From contig JANNJM010000070.1 in the NCBI GenBank assembly GCA_031395645.1, forward strand, positions 1 to 43,109: DNA of 43,109 nt. Direction: 5' to 3'. Both the position numbers and the translations under genes were made by a program. Numbering within the stretch: position 1 is the first letter of the stretch; each line of letters opens with the position of its first letter. This DNA comes from SHZI01 sp031395645. Lineage in GTDB: Bacteria > Pseudomonadota > Gammaproteobacteria > Steroidobacterales > GCA-2729495. Below are positions 31,691-39,083 of this stretch, piece by piece. The notes under the pieces are model-generated. The model was given only the letters and a program-made list of their open reading frames with translations. It was not told where the DNA came from and made no database searches.

Positions 31691-32119
31691 GCTTGGGCGA
31701 CTGACGGCGCTCAGGTCCGGAGCAGCGGCAGGCTTCGCGAAACACCCACCACAGGCTGGTCTGCGCTATAAAGACGCCGAATCAGCGGTCCCGGACATCG
31801 CCACCAGGCGGCATCGAACATAGTCACCAGCACAGCAAGCCGGGGTCCACCGAACTCCGGTCGTTTCTCCCTGCCGTCCGCCATTTTCAGGACAACTGTC
31901 CGCACATTTCCGGCGACGAGATCACGACTAAGCGAGATTGCCTCGGCCTCCGACAATTCGGACTTGAGGCCCGCCGCACGACTGGTCTTTAGGCCATTGA
32001 CCCCGAGGTATCGAGACGGGTGAGAATGGGGTGAATCTCATCAAGCCTGGGCGAAAGGGGTAACCGTCCTGGATTCGCCTGATCTACGCCTGTGGCGTCC
32101 GGAATTGCGGCGCGCCGTG
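31691..32119. other. Non-coding or decayed stretch
   Basis: No convincing gene is seen in these about 430 bases. On the minus strand, 31711-31956 is open for 81 codons from a TTG, and the open frame continues upstream to about 32027 without any ATG or GTG and without a ribosome-binding site. Its content ('LSEAEAISLSRDLVAGNVRT') is protein-like, so it may be the 3' part of a gene that has lost its start. The composition is less GC-rich than the flanks. Confidence 0.4.
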
Positions 32120-33103
32120 ATGAAAGTGCGGCCGGAATACTTCAGCTGGCCTCCCGAGCAGCGGGAGCGTTACGGTGTCGCCATACCCGCGCCAGATCGC
32201 GCTGCATTGGATGCAGCTCTTCTTGCGGAACTGTTTGGACGGACTTTCGCTACGCAACAGGAAGCCGTCGACGCCGCTGATCACATTCCGCTTGACGAGC
32301 GGAACAGGTGGAACGAACTGATACTGCCGTTGACCGGCATTGGTAAGGACCATTTTTTCCTGAACGAATGGTTTGCCGAAGGCAAATCGATACTCGATTA
32401 CGACACCGTGCGGGATTTTGACGAGGCCGACTATCGCTTCCAGGAGGAGGCGCGCAAGGAAGAGGATTCAGCCTACGCCGGAAAGCCTTATCGAGGATCC
32501 CTGTATCTGAACTGGGCCCGACTGTATGTCGATGGTCGGTTCAACTACGCGACCTTGTCGATGGCCGCGGGATATATCTATGCGCAACTTGGCGGTGCTG
32601 CACATGACTTGCTCGAGGAACGCATTCCGCACCGATTTGTGCCCGGGAAGAACCATGGGCGGATAGAAGGCGAAGATTTCCGGTGGGACCTTCGTGTCGA
32701 TGCGAATGGGCAGGAGGGCATACTCGAAGAACTGCGGCAGCGTATCTGGGGCTACGAAGAGAGTCGCTTGGATGCGTTGCTGAGCGCCTGGGATGAATCT
32801 GCCCGCTCTGGCGTCTATCTCCTGGACGAGTCGCACTCTGACGAGGCGAACCTCCATCTTGTGTTCACTGACAAGGAGTCCTTGGCGGCAGCGAGATTTC
32901 GCTCATTTCTGCGGGATTCCCGCGCAATGCACCGGTCGTCGAAGGAATTGGAAGGCGCAGTGGATGAAGAACAGTCTGCGCTTGCACGTTTCGTCGAAGA
33001 TCAGCATGCCGACGTGATGCGGACTTATGACCCAAAACTTTCGCGACTAAAAAAGCGTCGTAAGGTAGTGGTGAGGAAAGGCGCCTTCGACGACCTGGAA
33101 TAG
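32120..33103 (+). CDS. Hypothetical protein, family not recognised
   Basis: A soluble, acidic, Glu/Asp/Arg-rich protein of about 327 aa with no signal peptide, membrane segment or motif I know. Notable parts: 'KVRPEYFSWPPEQRERYGV' at the N-terminus, a central aromatic stretch 'RGSLYLNWARLYVDGRFNYA', and a basic C-terminus 'KLSRLKKRRKVVVRKG'. The start is uncertain: ATG 32120 is used, with GTG 32117 and TTG 32105 in frame, and none has a clear Shine-Dalgarno site. The gene is visibly less GC-rich than its neighbours (25 G/C of 60 at 32341-32400), suggesting transfer. No operon partner is evident. Confidence 0.7.
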   Translation: MKVRPEYFSWPPEQRERYGVAIPAPDRAALDAALLAELFGRTFATQQEAVDAADHIPLDERNRWNELILPLTGIGKDHFFLNEWFAEGKSILDYDTVRDFDEADYRFQEEARKEEDSAYAGKPYRGSLYLNWARLYVDGRFNYATLSMAAGYIYAQLGGAAHDLLEERIPHRFVPGKNHGRIEGEDFRWDLRVDANGQEGILEELRQRIWGYEESRLDALLSAWDESARSGVYLLDESHSDEANLHLVFTDKESLAAARFRSFLRDSRAMHRSSKELEGAVDEEQSALARFVEDQHADVMRTYDPKLSRLKKRRKVVVRKGAFDDLE

Positions 33104-33198
33104 GCCATCTGTAAACAGGCAACCGCGCTTTGAGTGCGTTGATGCGGTGCGAGGGAATCATGAATCACCAACCTGGGGCCACAGACCCGAAGACAATA

Positions 33199-33218
33199 GG
33201 GGCGCCTTTCGGCGCCCC
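33199..33218. terminator. Hairpin, possible Rho-independent terminator
   Basis: A perfect 8-bp stem GGGGCGCC / GGCGCCCC around a TTTC loop, followed by CAGATTTTG. It lies about 100 bases after the unrecognised gene and 107 bases after the end of the convergent PemK-like gene. The T-run is short and offset, so termination is likely but not certain. Confidence 0.5.
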
Positions 33219-33324
33219 CAGATTTTGTGGGCAAGGCAGCTTGTCATCGCCACCAGGTCCAGCTTCAGCAGACGTGACCTGCCGAAGTCTCTAAAGTCCC
33301 TTAAGGGAACTCGAATAGCCTACC

Positions 33325-33744
33325 TTAGGCCTTCAACTCGGTGTCAAGCGGAAGCGTGGCAGTCAGCGGTATCCCGAGCCAGGCCAACGCTGCCCTCCGC
33401 ACAGCGATGTAGTCGGACGCAGCCATCCGTAAGGCGGCGTGGCCATCCTGGGCGGCTCCAAGACGGTAAAGACGGGCGGTCGATACGGTGTAAAGCATGT
33501 CGCACTTGGCCCACATGGCTGGACGTGAAGGAAGCAACCCGAGTGGCTCCAGCAAGCGGTAGTGCCACGCTTGCGGTCGGAACGGTGGCGTCGTGCTCAA
33601 GGGGACCACTGTAGCAAGGTGCCTGTTCTGGCGGTTCCAGGCCAGCACTACCACGGGGCGGCTTTTCACCATCTCGGGCTCCTCGAAGCCGCGGAACTTG
33701 CAGATCAGGACCATCCTGGCTCGGGGCTGAAACTTCAGCGTCAT
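33325..33744 (-). CDS. PemK/MazF-family toxin-like protein, solitary
   Basis: A 139-aa protein with the PemK/MazF beta-barrel signature: 'RARMVLICKFRGFEEPEMVK' followed by 'SRPVVVLAW' and 'ATVVPLSTTPPF'. Family members are sequence-specific endoribonucleases. It is longer than classic MazF, like the 130-150-aa PemK-like proteins often encoded alone. I chose the ATG at 33744 because family N-termini begin close to this point; a TTG ten codons upstream is the alternative. No antitoxin gene is visible on either side. Together with the neighbouring unrecognised gene it may be part of an accessory insertion. Confidence 0.8.
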   Translation of the reverse strand: MTLKFQPRARMVLICKFRGFEEPEMVKSRPVVVLAWNRQNRHLATVVPLSTTPPFRPQAWHYRLLEPLGLLPSRPAMWAKCDMLYTVSTARLYRLGAAQDGHAALRMAASDYIAVRRAALAWLGIPLTATLPLDTELKA

Positions 33745-33842
33745 GCCCCACTTTGTAATTCTCGGCTTGCCCAAACCAGCCCCAAATCCCGCCAGAACCG
33801 CTGGAAATGGGTATCGGACGCTCAGCGTTCAGCACTACGGGG

Positions 33843-34838
33843 CTAAATCACCTGGAACAACTCCTGCAACGCCCCGCTCCCCGGATTCCGCACCACCATC
33901 GACTGGCACTTGCCACGTCCCGGCAGATCGATTTCCTTAGGCCCCGAGAAGACTGGCGCGCCAACGGTAGCGCAGGCCTTGGCCACCTCCGCCAGGTCAC
34001 CGACCGCAAACGACTGGGCCACGTAGCCGATATTCGGCGGCACCGCGTCCGGCACCAGGCTCGGGATCTCGTAGTTGAGCGCCGACGCCAGCGCAATTTT
34101 GCCGTACTCGTGGTCACCCTGGACGATCACGCTGCGGGTGCGCGCCTCCTCAGGCAGGCTCAGTGCCCGATTCGTCACTGCACCCTGCAGCACGGACTCG
34201 AGGAACAGCGTCATGTGCAGGGGGCCGTAGTAGAAGGCGAGTGACTTCTCCATGTCGGCGACGGTCTGCGCGGTCGTGACCACCGACGTGAAACCAGTCG
34301 GCGTCCGGCCGTAGGCTCCGATGAACTGCTGGATGCGCCCGATCACCGTCTTCGGGTCTTCAGTGAGCAACTGGATCAGGTTAATCACGACCCCGTCAGG
34401 CCCGTCGAACGACGCCTCCATCGTCTCGCCAACGACCGGGCCGAAGTTGTTATGGGCGGGCGTGCTCCAGAACTGGAAGCCCCCAGCCTTGAGCCGCTCG
34501 TAGTCGCGCTGGATGTCACTTGCGTAAATGTTCAGGTTAAACAGGCCCACGGCGCGACGCACGTTCGCCGCCCGAACCAGTTTGCGATTGGCAGCACTGA
34601 ACTCCATGAGCTGGATGCGGCCCACCGGATCGGCGCCGTGGGCGAGGAAGGCGCAGCGCGCCGTCGTGCCGGCCGGCACCTGCCAGTACCGCTCGAAGTC
34701 CGGGCCACGCCACGTCCGGCTCTCGGCAACCGTGAGTCCCAGCGTGCCGGCATAAAACTTCAGCGAGGCATCAAGGTTGTCGACGCCAATCACCGCCACG
34801 CTGACCGGCGCGCCGGCGACCTTTACATTGCTGTTCAT
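33843..34838 (-). CDS. VOC family protein, two glyoxalase/bleomycin-resistance modules
   Basis: A 331-aa protein of the vicinal oxygen chelate superfamily. The first module covers about residues 10-155 ('VAVIGVDNLDASLKFYAGTL' and 'GPDGVVINLIQLL'); the second about 178-330 ('TSVVTTAQTVADMEKSLAFY' and 'GALQELFQVI'). VOC proteins use a metal for ring cleavage, isomerisation or lyase reactions; the ligands cannot be assigned without structure. I chose the ATG at 34838 because it shares a base with the stop of the TorD-like gene (TGATG). Co-translation with a molybdoenzyme chaperone suggests a role in the same metabolism (inference). Confidence 0.87.
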   Translation of the reverse strand: MNSNVKVAGAPVSVAVIGVDNLDASLKFYAGTLGLTVAESRTWRGPDFERYWQVPAGTTARCAFLAHGADPVGRIQLMEFSAANRKLVRAANVRRAVGLFNLNIYASDIQRDYERLKAGGFQFWSTPAHNNFGPVVGETMEASFDGPDGVVINLIQLLTEDPKTVIGRIQQFIGAYGRTPTGFTSVVTTAQTVADMEKSLAFYYGPLHMTLFLESVLQGAVTNRALSLPEEARTRSVIVQGDHEYGKIALASALNYEIPSLVPDAVPPNIGYVAQSFAVGDLAEVAKACATVGAPVFSGPKEIDLPGRGKCQSMVVRNPGSGALQELFQVI

Positions 34839-35515
34839 CAGGCAAGCCCCTCCACGGACTGTCGTTCCACTATCGTGGCCATCTGCCACTCGTAATCGGC
34901 GACCACGAAGTCCCGCAAAGCGGTGACCACGCGGGCGTACAGCGAGCCTGCCGCCAGCTGTTCCACATTGGCAGCCAGCTGCGGTACCCAGCCAACCAGG
35001 TGACGTTCGGAAAAATCCATCTGGGCCAGTTGAAATGACAAGGCGTCGGCGTCGCTCTGCGCATCCGCCTCCTTAAAGCACAGGAAGTGCATGAACTCGA
35101 GCTCGACAGACAGGTGATCCGGCTGCCACGCGAACTTGCCGTCGAGCACGTAGCCAAAGAATTCGTAGAAGCGGACCACTTCTTCCCGGGTGCCGGCGCG
35201 CTGACCCGTCTGCAGGTCCTCGCGAATCGGCACCGGCGGTCCCTGACTGCCGACTTCAAACATGCCACTGTATTCCGCCTGCAGCCGCGTGAGATCTGCG
35301 TTGCAGAGCTCGTTCACCAGCGCGTCGAGGGGGGCGGCGTGCGGCACGGCTGCGCCGAGACCAACCCGCTCACGCAGGACGGGACGCGGGTCCACTTCGT
35401 GCGGTGAGGCGACGAGCTCGGAGCAGGCCGCATAGCAGAGGCACCGCAGGGTTGCAGTCGCTGCGGCCTGCCGGTTCGTGACCATCCGCGCTGGCACAGG
35501 GAACTGTGAACTCAC
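34838..35515 (-). CDS. TorD/DmsD-family molybdoenzyme chaperone
   Basis: A 225-aa all-helical cytoplasmic chaperone. The family signature is present: 'LQAEYSGMFEVGSQGPPVPI' near residue 80, 'EVVRFYEFFGY' near 113, and 'DHLSVELEFMHFLCFKEADA' near 134. TorD-type proteins hold apo-molybdoenzymes during cofactor insertion. Candidate clients are the bis-MGD enzymes encoded at 20916-22985 and 27035-29992; the latter is 5 kb away. The gene starts at a GTG (35515) without an obvious Shine-Dalgarno site, with ATG 35485 as alternative. It is divergent from moeA, and the pairing supports a molybdenum theme. Confidence 0.87.
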   Translation of the reverse strand: MSSQFPVPARMVTNRQAAATATLRCLCYAACSELVASPHEVDPRPVLRERVGLGAAVPHAAPLDALVNELCNADLTRLQAEYSGMFEVGSQGPPVPIREDLQTGQRAGTREEVVRFYEFFGYVLDGKFAWQPDHLSVELEFMHFLCFKEADAQSDADALSFQLAQMDFSERHLVGWVPQLAANVEQLAAGSLYARVVTALRDFVVADYEWQMATIVERQSVEGLA

Positions 35516-35627
35516 GCAGGCACCCGACGACCGGAGTTCGGATTGGCCTTGTTGAAGATGCAGGCGATGCTGTGCATGTGCTGATCCAGGCGACGGCCGG
35601 GCGCTTTAAGTCTGGCAAGATACCCCG

Positions 35628-36860
35628 GTGATCCCCTACGAGGAAGCTCTGCGGCTATTACTGACCAGCGCCACGGTAGCGCCCGGACGGATGGTCCCAC
35701 TCGTGCAGGCAACGGGCGCGGTCACGGCAGCGACCGTCACGGCACGACTGGCTGTACCCGCGTTTGCCAACGCCGCGATGGACGGCTACGCGCTGCGCGC
35801 CGCAGAAACCCGGACCGCCGCCTCAGGAGCCCCGGTGCGCCTCGCCGTCTCGGGCCTGATCGCCGCCGGCGACTGGCCACCACCCTCCGGGGGCCTCGTG
35901 TGCGTTGAAATCTTCACCGGCGCGCCGGTGCCTGCCGGACTTGATGCCGTGATCCCCCTGGAACGGGTCACGCGCCACGCCGCGGGCGCGGGCACCGGCG
36001 CTGACATCCTGATCACGGAGCCAGTCAAACCAGGTCAGAACATCCGCCAGGCAGCTGAGGATTTTGTGCAGGGACAGACCGTGGTGGCGGCCGGCACTCG
36101 CCTCTGGCCCCAGCACCTGATGGCCCTTGCCGCCTGCGGGGTGGACGAGGTGCCGGTCGTCCCGTCCCCAAGGATCGCCGTGCTGACCACCGGTAACGAG
36201 TTGACCGATCGGGGCGCTGACCTGGCGCCCGGCCAGATCCGTGACGCCAATGGCCCCTACCTGCGTGCGCTGGTGCCGCTGCTGGGCGCCGAGCTGACGG
36301 CACTCACGACCGCCCCGGACAGCGCCGGCGCATTGTGCGACCGGTTGCGCGAGCTCGCGAACGGCGCCGACGTGATCGTGACCACCGGCGGAGTGTCCGC
36401 CGGCAGGCTCGACCTGCTACCCGCGGCGGTGCGCGCACTCGGTGGCGAAATTCTGTTTCACAAGGTGGCGATCCGCCCCGGCAAGCCGCTACTCCATGCG
36501 CGGTTGCCTGACGGCGCTCTCCTGTTTGGTCTGCCGGGCAATCCGCTCGCGGTGGCGGTGGGCATGCGTTTTTTTGTCATACCGGCGCTGCGCGCCCTGC
36601 AGGGAAGGCCCCCGGAAATTCCGCTGCCGGCCAGGACGACTGAAGCGGTGCGGGGCCGCGGCCCGCTGCGCTTCTTCGCGAAAGCCTGCGTCGACGTCGA
36701 CGCGTCGGGCCGCCGGATTCTGCGCATGCTCCCTGGCCAGGAATCCTTCCGGATTGCCCCGCTCCTCAAGGCCAACTGCTGGGCGATTGTCCCCGAAGGC
36801 GAGGCTGCGATTCCGGCCGGCAGCACTCTGGCAACGCTACCCCTCCACCCTGAAATGTAG
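35628..36860 (+). CDS. moeA: Molybdopterin molybdenumtransferase MoeA
   Basis: A 410-aa Mo-cofactor biosynthesis enzyme that inserts molybdate into adenylylated molybdopterin. Family motifs are clear: 'PAFANAAMDGYALR' near residue 45, 'FTGAPVPAGLDAVIPLE' near 96, 'VLTTGNEL' near 186, 'VTTGGVSAGRLD' near 250, 'HKVAIRPGKPL' near 281 and 'LFGLPGNPLAVAVGM' near 302. It starts at a GTG (35628). The stop TAG (36858-36860) is part of the GTAG head of a REP unit. No other moa/mob gene is in the window, so this copy serves the local molybdoenzymes or the cell at large. Confidence 0.95.
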   Translation: MIPYEEALRLLLTSATVAPGRMVPLVQATGAVTAATVTARLAVPAFANAAMDGYALRAAETRTAASGAPVRLAVSGLIAAGDWPPPSGGLVCVEIFTGAPVPAGLDAVIPLERVTRHAAGAGTGADILITEPVKPGQNIRQAAEDFVQGQTVVAAGTRLWPQHLMALAACGVDEVPVVPSPRIAVLTTGNELTDRGADLAPGQIRDANGPYLRALVPLLGAELTALTTAPDSAGALCDRLRELANGADVIVTTGGVSAGRLDLLPAAVRALGGEILFHKVAIRPGKPLLHARLPDGALLFGLPGNPLAVAVGMRFFVIPALRALQGRPPEIPLPARTTEAVRGRGPLRFFAKACVDVDASGRRILRMLPGQESFRIAPLLKANCWAIVPEGEAAIPAGSTLATLPLHPEM

Positions 36861-36925
36861 GAGCGCCTTCAGGGGCGATCCTACCGGAAATTGCCGGAAG
36901 GGGTCGCGCCTGAAGGCGCTCCTAC
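36857..36925. repeat. GTAG-headed REP pair
   Basis: A forward unit from 36857 (with a mutated arm, one extra G) pairs with an intact inverted unit ending CTCCTAC at 36925. The spacer includes CCGGAAATTGCCGGAAGG, which resembles the loop of the element at 42191-42289. As at 3480, a partial unit (GGGCACTCCTGCG) follows. The element provides the moeA stop and ends 22 bases from the HiPIP stop. Confidence 0.9.
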
Positions 36926-36947
36926 GGGCACTCCTGCGCGCAATCGC

Positions 36948-37298
36948 TCAGACCTTTTTCGCCCAGACGCTGCACCAGCCTTTGCCGGCCACGAGCTTGC
37001 CCGGGAAGATCGCGCAGGGACGATTCGCGTCACCGGCCTTGCCCTGCACCTGGGAGCAGTTGTTGCAGTTCTGGTCGGGCGTGAAGCGCGCAGCGAGCGG
37101 ATTCTTGCGGTCGACCTTCGCGGCGTCTTCCACGTACAGCAGCGCCTTGGCAGTCGGGTCGTTGACGTCGAGCTGCACCAAAGGTGCCTGGGCAGAGGCA
37201 GTGCTCGTCAGTGCGGCATTCAGCAGTGCCCCACCAGCAGGGATGGCGATCGCCGCCTGGGCGAGAAAGCGGCGGCGGGAAACTTCGGGCTTCTTCAC
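36948..37298 (-). CDS. High-potential iron-sulfur protein (HiPIP), Tat-exported
   Basis: A 116-aa precursor. The Tat signal 'SRRRFLAQAAIAIPAGGALL' covers residues 7-26. The mature part has the HiPIP cysteines C78-x2-C81-x13-C95-x13-C109, holding one [4Fe-4S] cluster that cycles 2+/3+. It carries electrons in the periplasm, for example to a cytochrome oxidase or from exported dehydrogenases. I chose the GTG at 37298 because AAGGA lies seven bases upstream; an in-frame TTG at 37304 is too close to that site. It converges on moeA. The Tat-exported IorB-like enzyme in this window could be an electron donor (inference). Confidence 0.92.
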   Translation of the reverse strand: MKKPEVSRRRFLAQAAIAIPAGGALLNAALTSTASAQAPLVQLDVNDPTAKALLYVEDAAKVDRKNPLAARFTPDQNCNNCSQVQGKAGDANRPCAIFPGKLVAGKGWCSVWAKKV

Positions 37299-37389
37299 AG
37301 ACAATTCCTTATGACAGTGATCGAACTGGGGTTTGCATTTGGCTGGTTAGTTTAGCAATCAGCCGACTGAATCACACCTTAAGGAAGTC

Positions 37390-37830
37390 TCAGCGCAGCA
37401 CGAACTTAAACGTACGACAGGCGGTGGAACGCACGGCCTGCCTGCCGACTCGCGCCGGACTGAAGCGCGCGGCGTTGATGGCATCCAGCACGGGCTGATT
37501 GAAGACCGGGTCGGTCGACGCACGCACCGCGGGCGCGTGGACGATGCCGCGTTCGTCGAGGGTGAAGCACACCATCACCTGGCCAGCCTGACGGGCAGCC
37601 CTGGCTGCCCGCGGATAGACGGGCTGGGGCAGAACGATGGGTTCGGGCTCGGCCAGAGTTGCAGCCACCGGCGCCTCGGGCGTGCGCGACTCCGGGGCAA
37701 GGTTGCTGGCGGGGGGACTGGTCGCGGGACTGGCGACACGACCCACCAGAATCTCGCCCGAGACCTGGGCCATCGCCGAGGTGCTGGTCAGCAGTCCTGC
37801 CATCAGTCCAGGCCAGCCCGTGCAACGCAT
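37390..37830 (-). CDS. Periplasmic TonB C-terminal-domain protein
   Basis: A 146-aa protein with a cleavable-looking signal peptide (residues about 1-22, ending AMA), a Pro/Ala-rich linker (about 30-65) and a TonB C-terminal domain (about 68-146: 'PVYPRAARAARQAGQVMVCF', then 'TLDERGIVHAPAVRAS' and 'AINAARFSPARVG'). Classic TonB has an uncleaved inner-membrane anchor interacting with ExbB/ExbD. None is evident here and no exbBD or receptor gene is near, so it may be a TonB-like periplasmic binding protein and not an energy transducer. It is divergent from the RND operon, with 134 bases between. Confidence 0.83.
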   Translation of the reverse strand: MRCTGWPGLMAGLLTSTSAMAQVSGEILVGRVASPATSPPASNLAPESRTPEAPVAATLAEPEPIVLPQPVYPRAARAARQAGQVMVCFTLDERGIVHAPAVRASTDPVFNQPVLDAINAARFSPARVGRQAVRSTACRTFKFVLR

Positions 37831-37873
37831 GCGTACCTCCGTCGCCAGTACAGCGACGAGTATAGCGACGACG

Positions 37874-37891
37874 GTTACAAAAAGTTACAAA
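37874..37891. promoter_or_regulatory. Direct repeat GTTACAAA, candidate response-regulator site
   Basis: GTTACAAA occurs at 37874-37881 and again at 37884-37891, a 10-base period, in the spacer between the TonB-like gene (minus) and the RND operon (plus). Tandem half-sites one helical turn apart are typical targets of OmpR/PhoB-class response regulators. No regulator gene is adjacent. Binding is inferred. Confidence 0.4.
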
Positions 37892-37964
37892 GCGGATGCT
37901 GCACAGAAGCCACCGCTGGACGCGGCTGCGGGGTATTGTCCTGCCTGAAAACCAGGGACTGTGT

Positions 37965-39083
37965 ATGCGCAGCATCGAGGCCATGACCCGCCGACCCTGG
38001 ATGATTGCCGTCGGACTGTCAGCTGTCGTCGTGCTCTGGCTGGCCTCTGGCGCCTTCATTCGGGAGCCAGCGGCAACCAAAGCCACCGCGGCAGATGCGC
38101 CTGGCGGCACGGCACCGCTCCGCGTCCAGGTGCGCGCGCAGCAGGCCCAACCGGTAACCCGCACGATCAGCGTCTACGGCCGGACCGCGCCGGCACGGCA
38201 AGTTGAGATCAAGGCAGAGACGAGTGGGCGCGTGCTGGCGCTCGGTATCGCGCGCGGGGAGCCGGCGACCGCCGGTCAGACCTTGCTGAAGCTCGACCTG
38301 CGGGACCGGCAGGCACGCCTCGAACAGGCCCGGGCCAGCGTGAGTGAGCACCAGTCCGCGTGGGCTGCCCAGCAGGAACTTAAACCCCAGGGCTACATCT
38401 CGGAGACGCAGCTCGCGGAAACTCGCGCAAAGCTGGAGGGTGCCAGAGCCGAGCTGGTCCGGGCTGAGCTCGACCTTGAATACATGCAGGTGCGCGCGCC
38501 CTTCAACGGGACCGTTCAGGAGCGCTCTGTAGAAATCGGCGACTTTGTCCGCCCGGGCGATCCCGTCGCGACGTTCGTCGACAACACCCGCCTGATCGTG
38601 ACGGGCAGCATCGCCGAGCAGGACGCCGGCTTCGTGCGCGTGGGCACCACCGCGACTGCCGTGCTGGTCACGGGCCAGGAAGTGCAGGGACGAATCCGCT
38701 ACCTGGCGCCGGTGGCTGAAGAGTCCACCCGCACCTTTGCCGTGGAGCTCGAGATTCCAAATCCGGGCGGCAAGCTGCCCGCCGGCGTGACGGCCGAGAT
38801 GCGCATCCCGGGCGGTGAAGTGCTGGCCTATCGCGTTGCACCGTCCCTCCTCACACTCGACGCTTCCGGCGAGCTGGGCATTAAAACGGTGGACGCGCAG
38901 AATCAGGTCGAGTTCCACCGCGTGGAACTGGCGCGCTCGGAGGCCAATGGCGTGTGGGTCACCGGCCTGCCGGCGACGGCCAGCATCATCGTGGTCGGCC
39001 AGGGCTATGTCTCGGCAGGTCAGTCCGTGCAGTCGGTGGCGGTCCAGCCCGACACGGCCCTTGCTGCCCGCGCGCCGCCATGA
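37965..39083 (+). CDS. RND efflux periplasmic adaptor (membrane fusion protein)
   Basis: A 372-aa adaptor of the HlyD/AcrA type. One N-terminal membrane segment (about residues 11-29) is followed by the lipoyl half-motif 'ARQVEIKAETSGRVLALGIA', a short alpha-hairpin (about 107-160), the second lipoyl half 'YMQVRAPFNGTVQERSVEIG' and beta-barrel and membrane-proximal domains. It links the inner-membrane pump to an outer-membrane channel. The ATG at 37965 has AGGGA about eight bases upstream. Its stop overlaps the RND start (ATGA, 39080-39083). No outer-membrane factor gene is in the window. Confidence 0.9.
   Translation: MRSIEAMTRRPWMIAVGLSAVVVLWLASGAFIREPAATKATAADAPGGTAPLRVQVRAQQAQPVTRTISVYGRTAPARQVEIKAETSGRVLALGIARGEPATAGQTLLKLDLRDRQARLEQARASVSEHQSAWAAQQELKPQGYISETQLAETRAKLEGARAELVRAELDLEYMQVRAPFNGTVQERSVEIGDFVRPGDPVATFVDNTRLIVTGSIAEQDAGFVRVGTTATAVLVTGQEVQGRIRYLAPVAEESTRTFAVELEIPNPGGKLPAGVTAEMRIPGGEVLAYRVAPSLLTLDASGELGIKTVDAQNQVEFHRVELARSEANGVWVTGLPATASIIVVGQGYVSAGQSVQSVAVQPDTALAARAPP

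Noticed and set aside
31711..31956. 81-codon minus-strand open frame from a TTG
   Set aside because: No ribosome-binding site, no ATG or GTG, and no family resemblance. It is described as part of the decayed stretch rather than called as a gene.
33297..33308. Perfect 12-base palindrome TCCCTTAAGGGA, considered as an attachment or operator site
   Set aside because: No integrase, second copy or regulator nearby; kept only as a remark.
37390..37830. Naming the protein tonB as an energy transducer
   Set aside because: It has a cleavable signal instead of a membrane anchor, and no exbB/exbD or TonB-dependent receptor is in the window.
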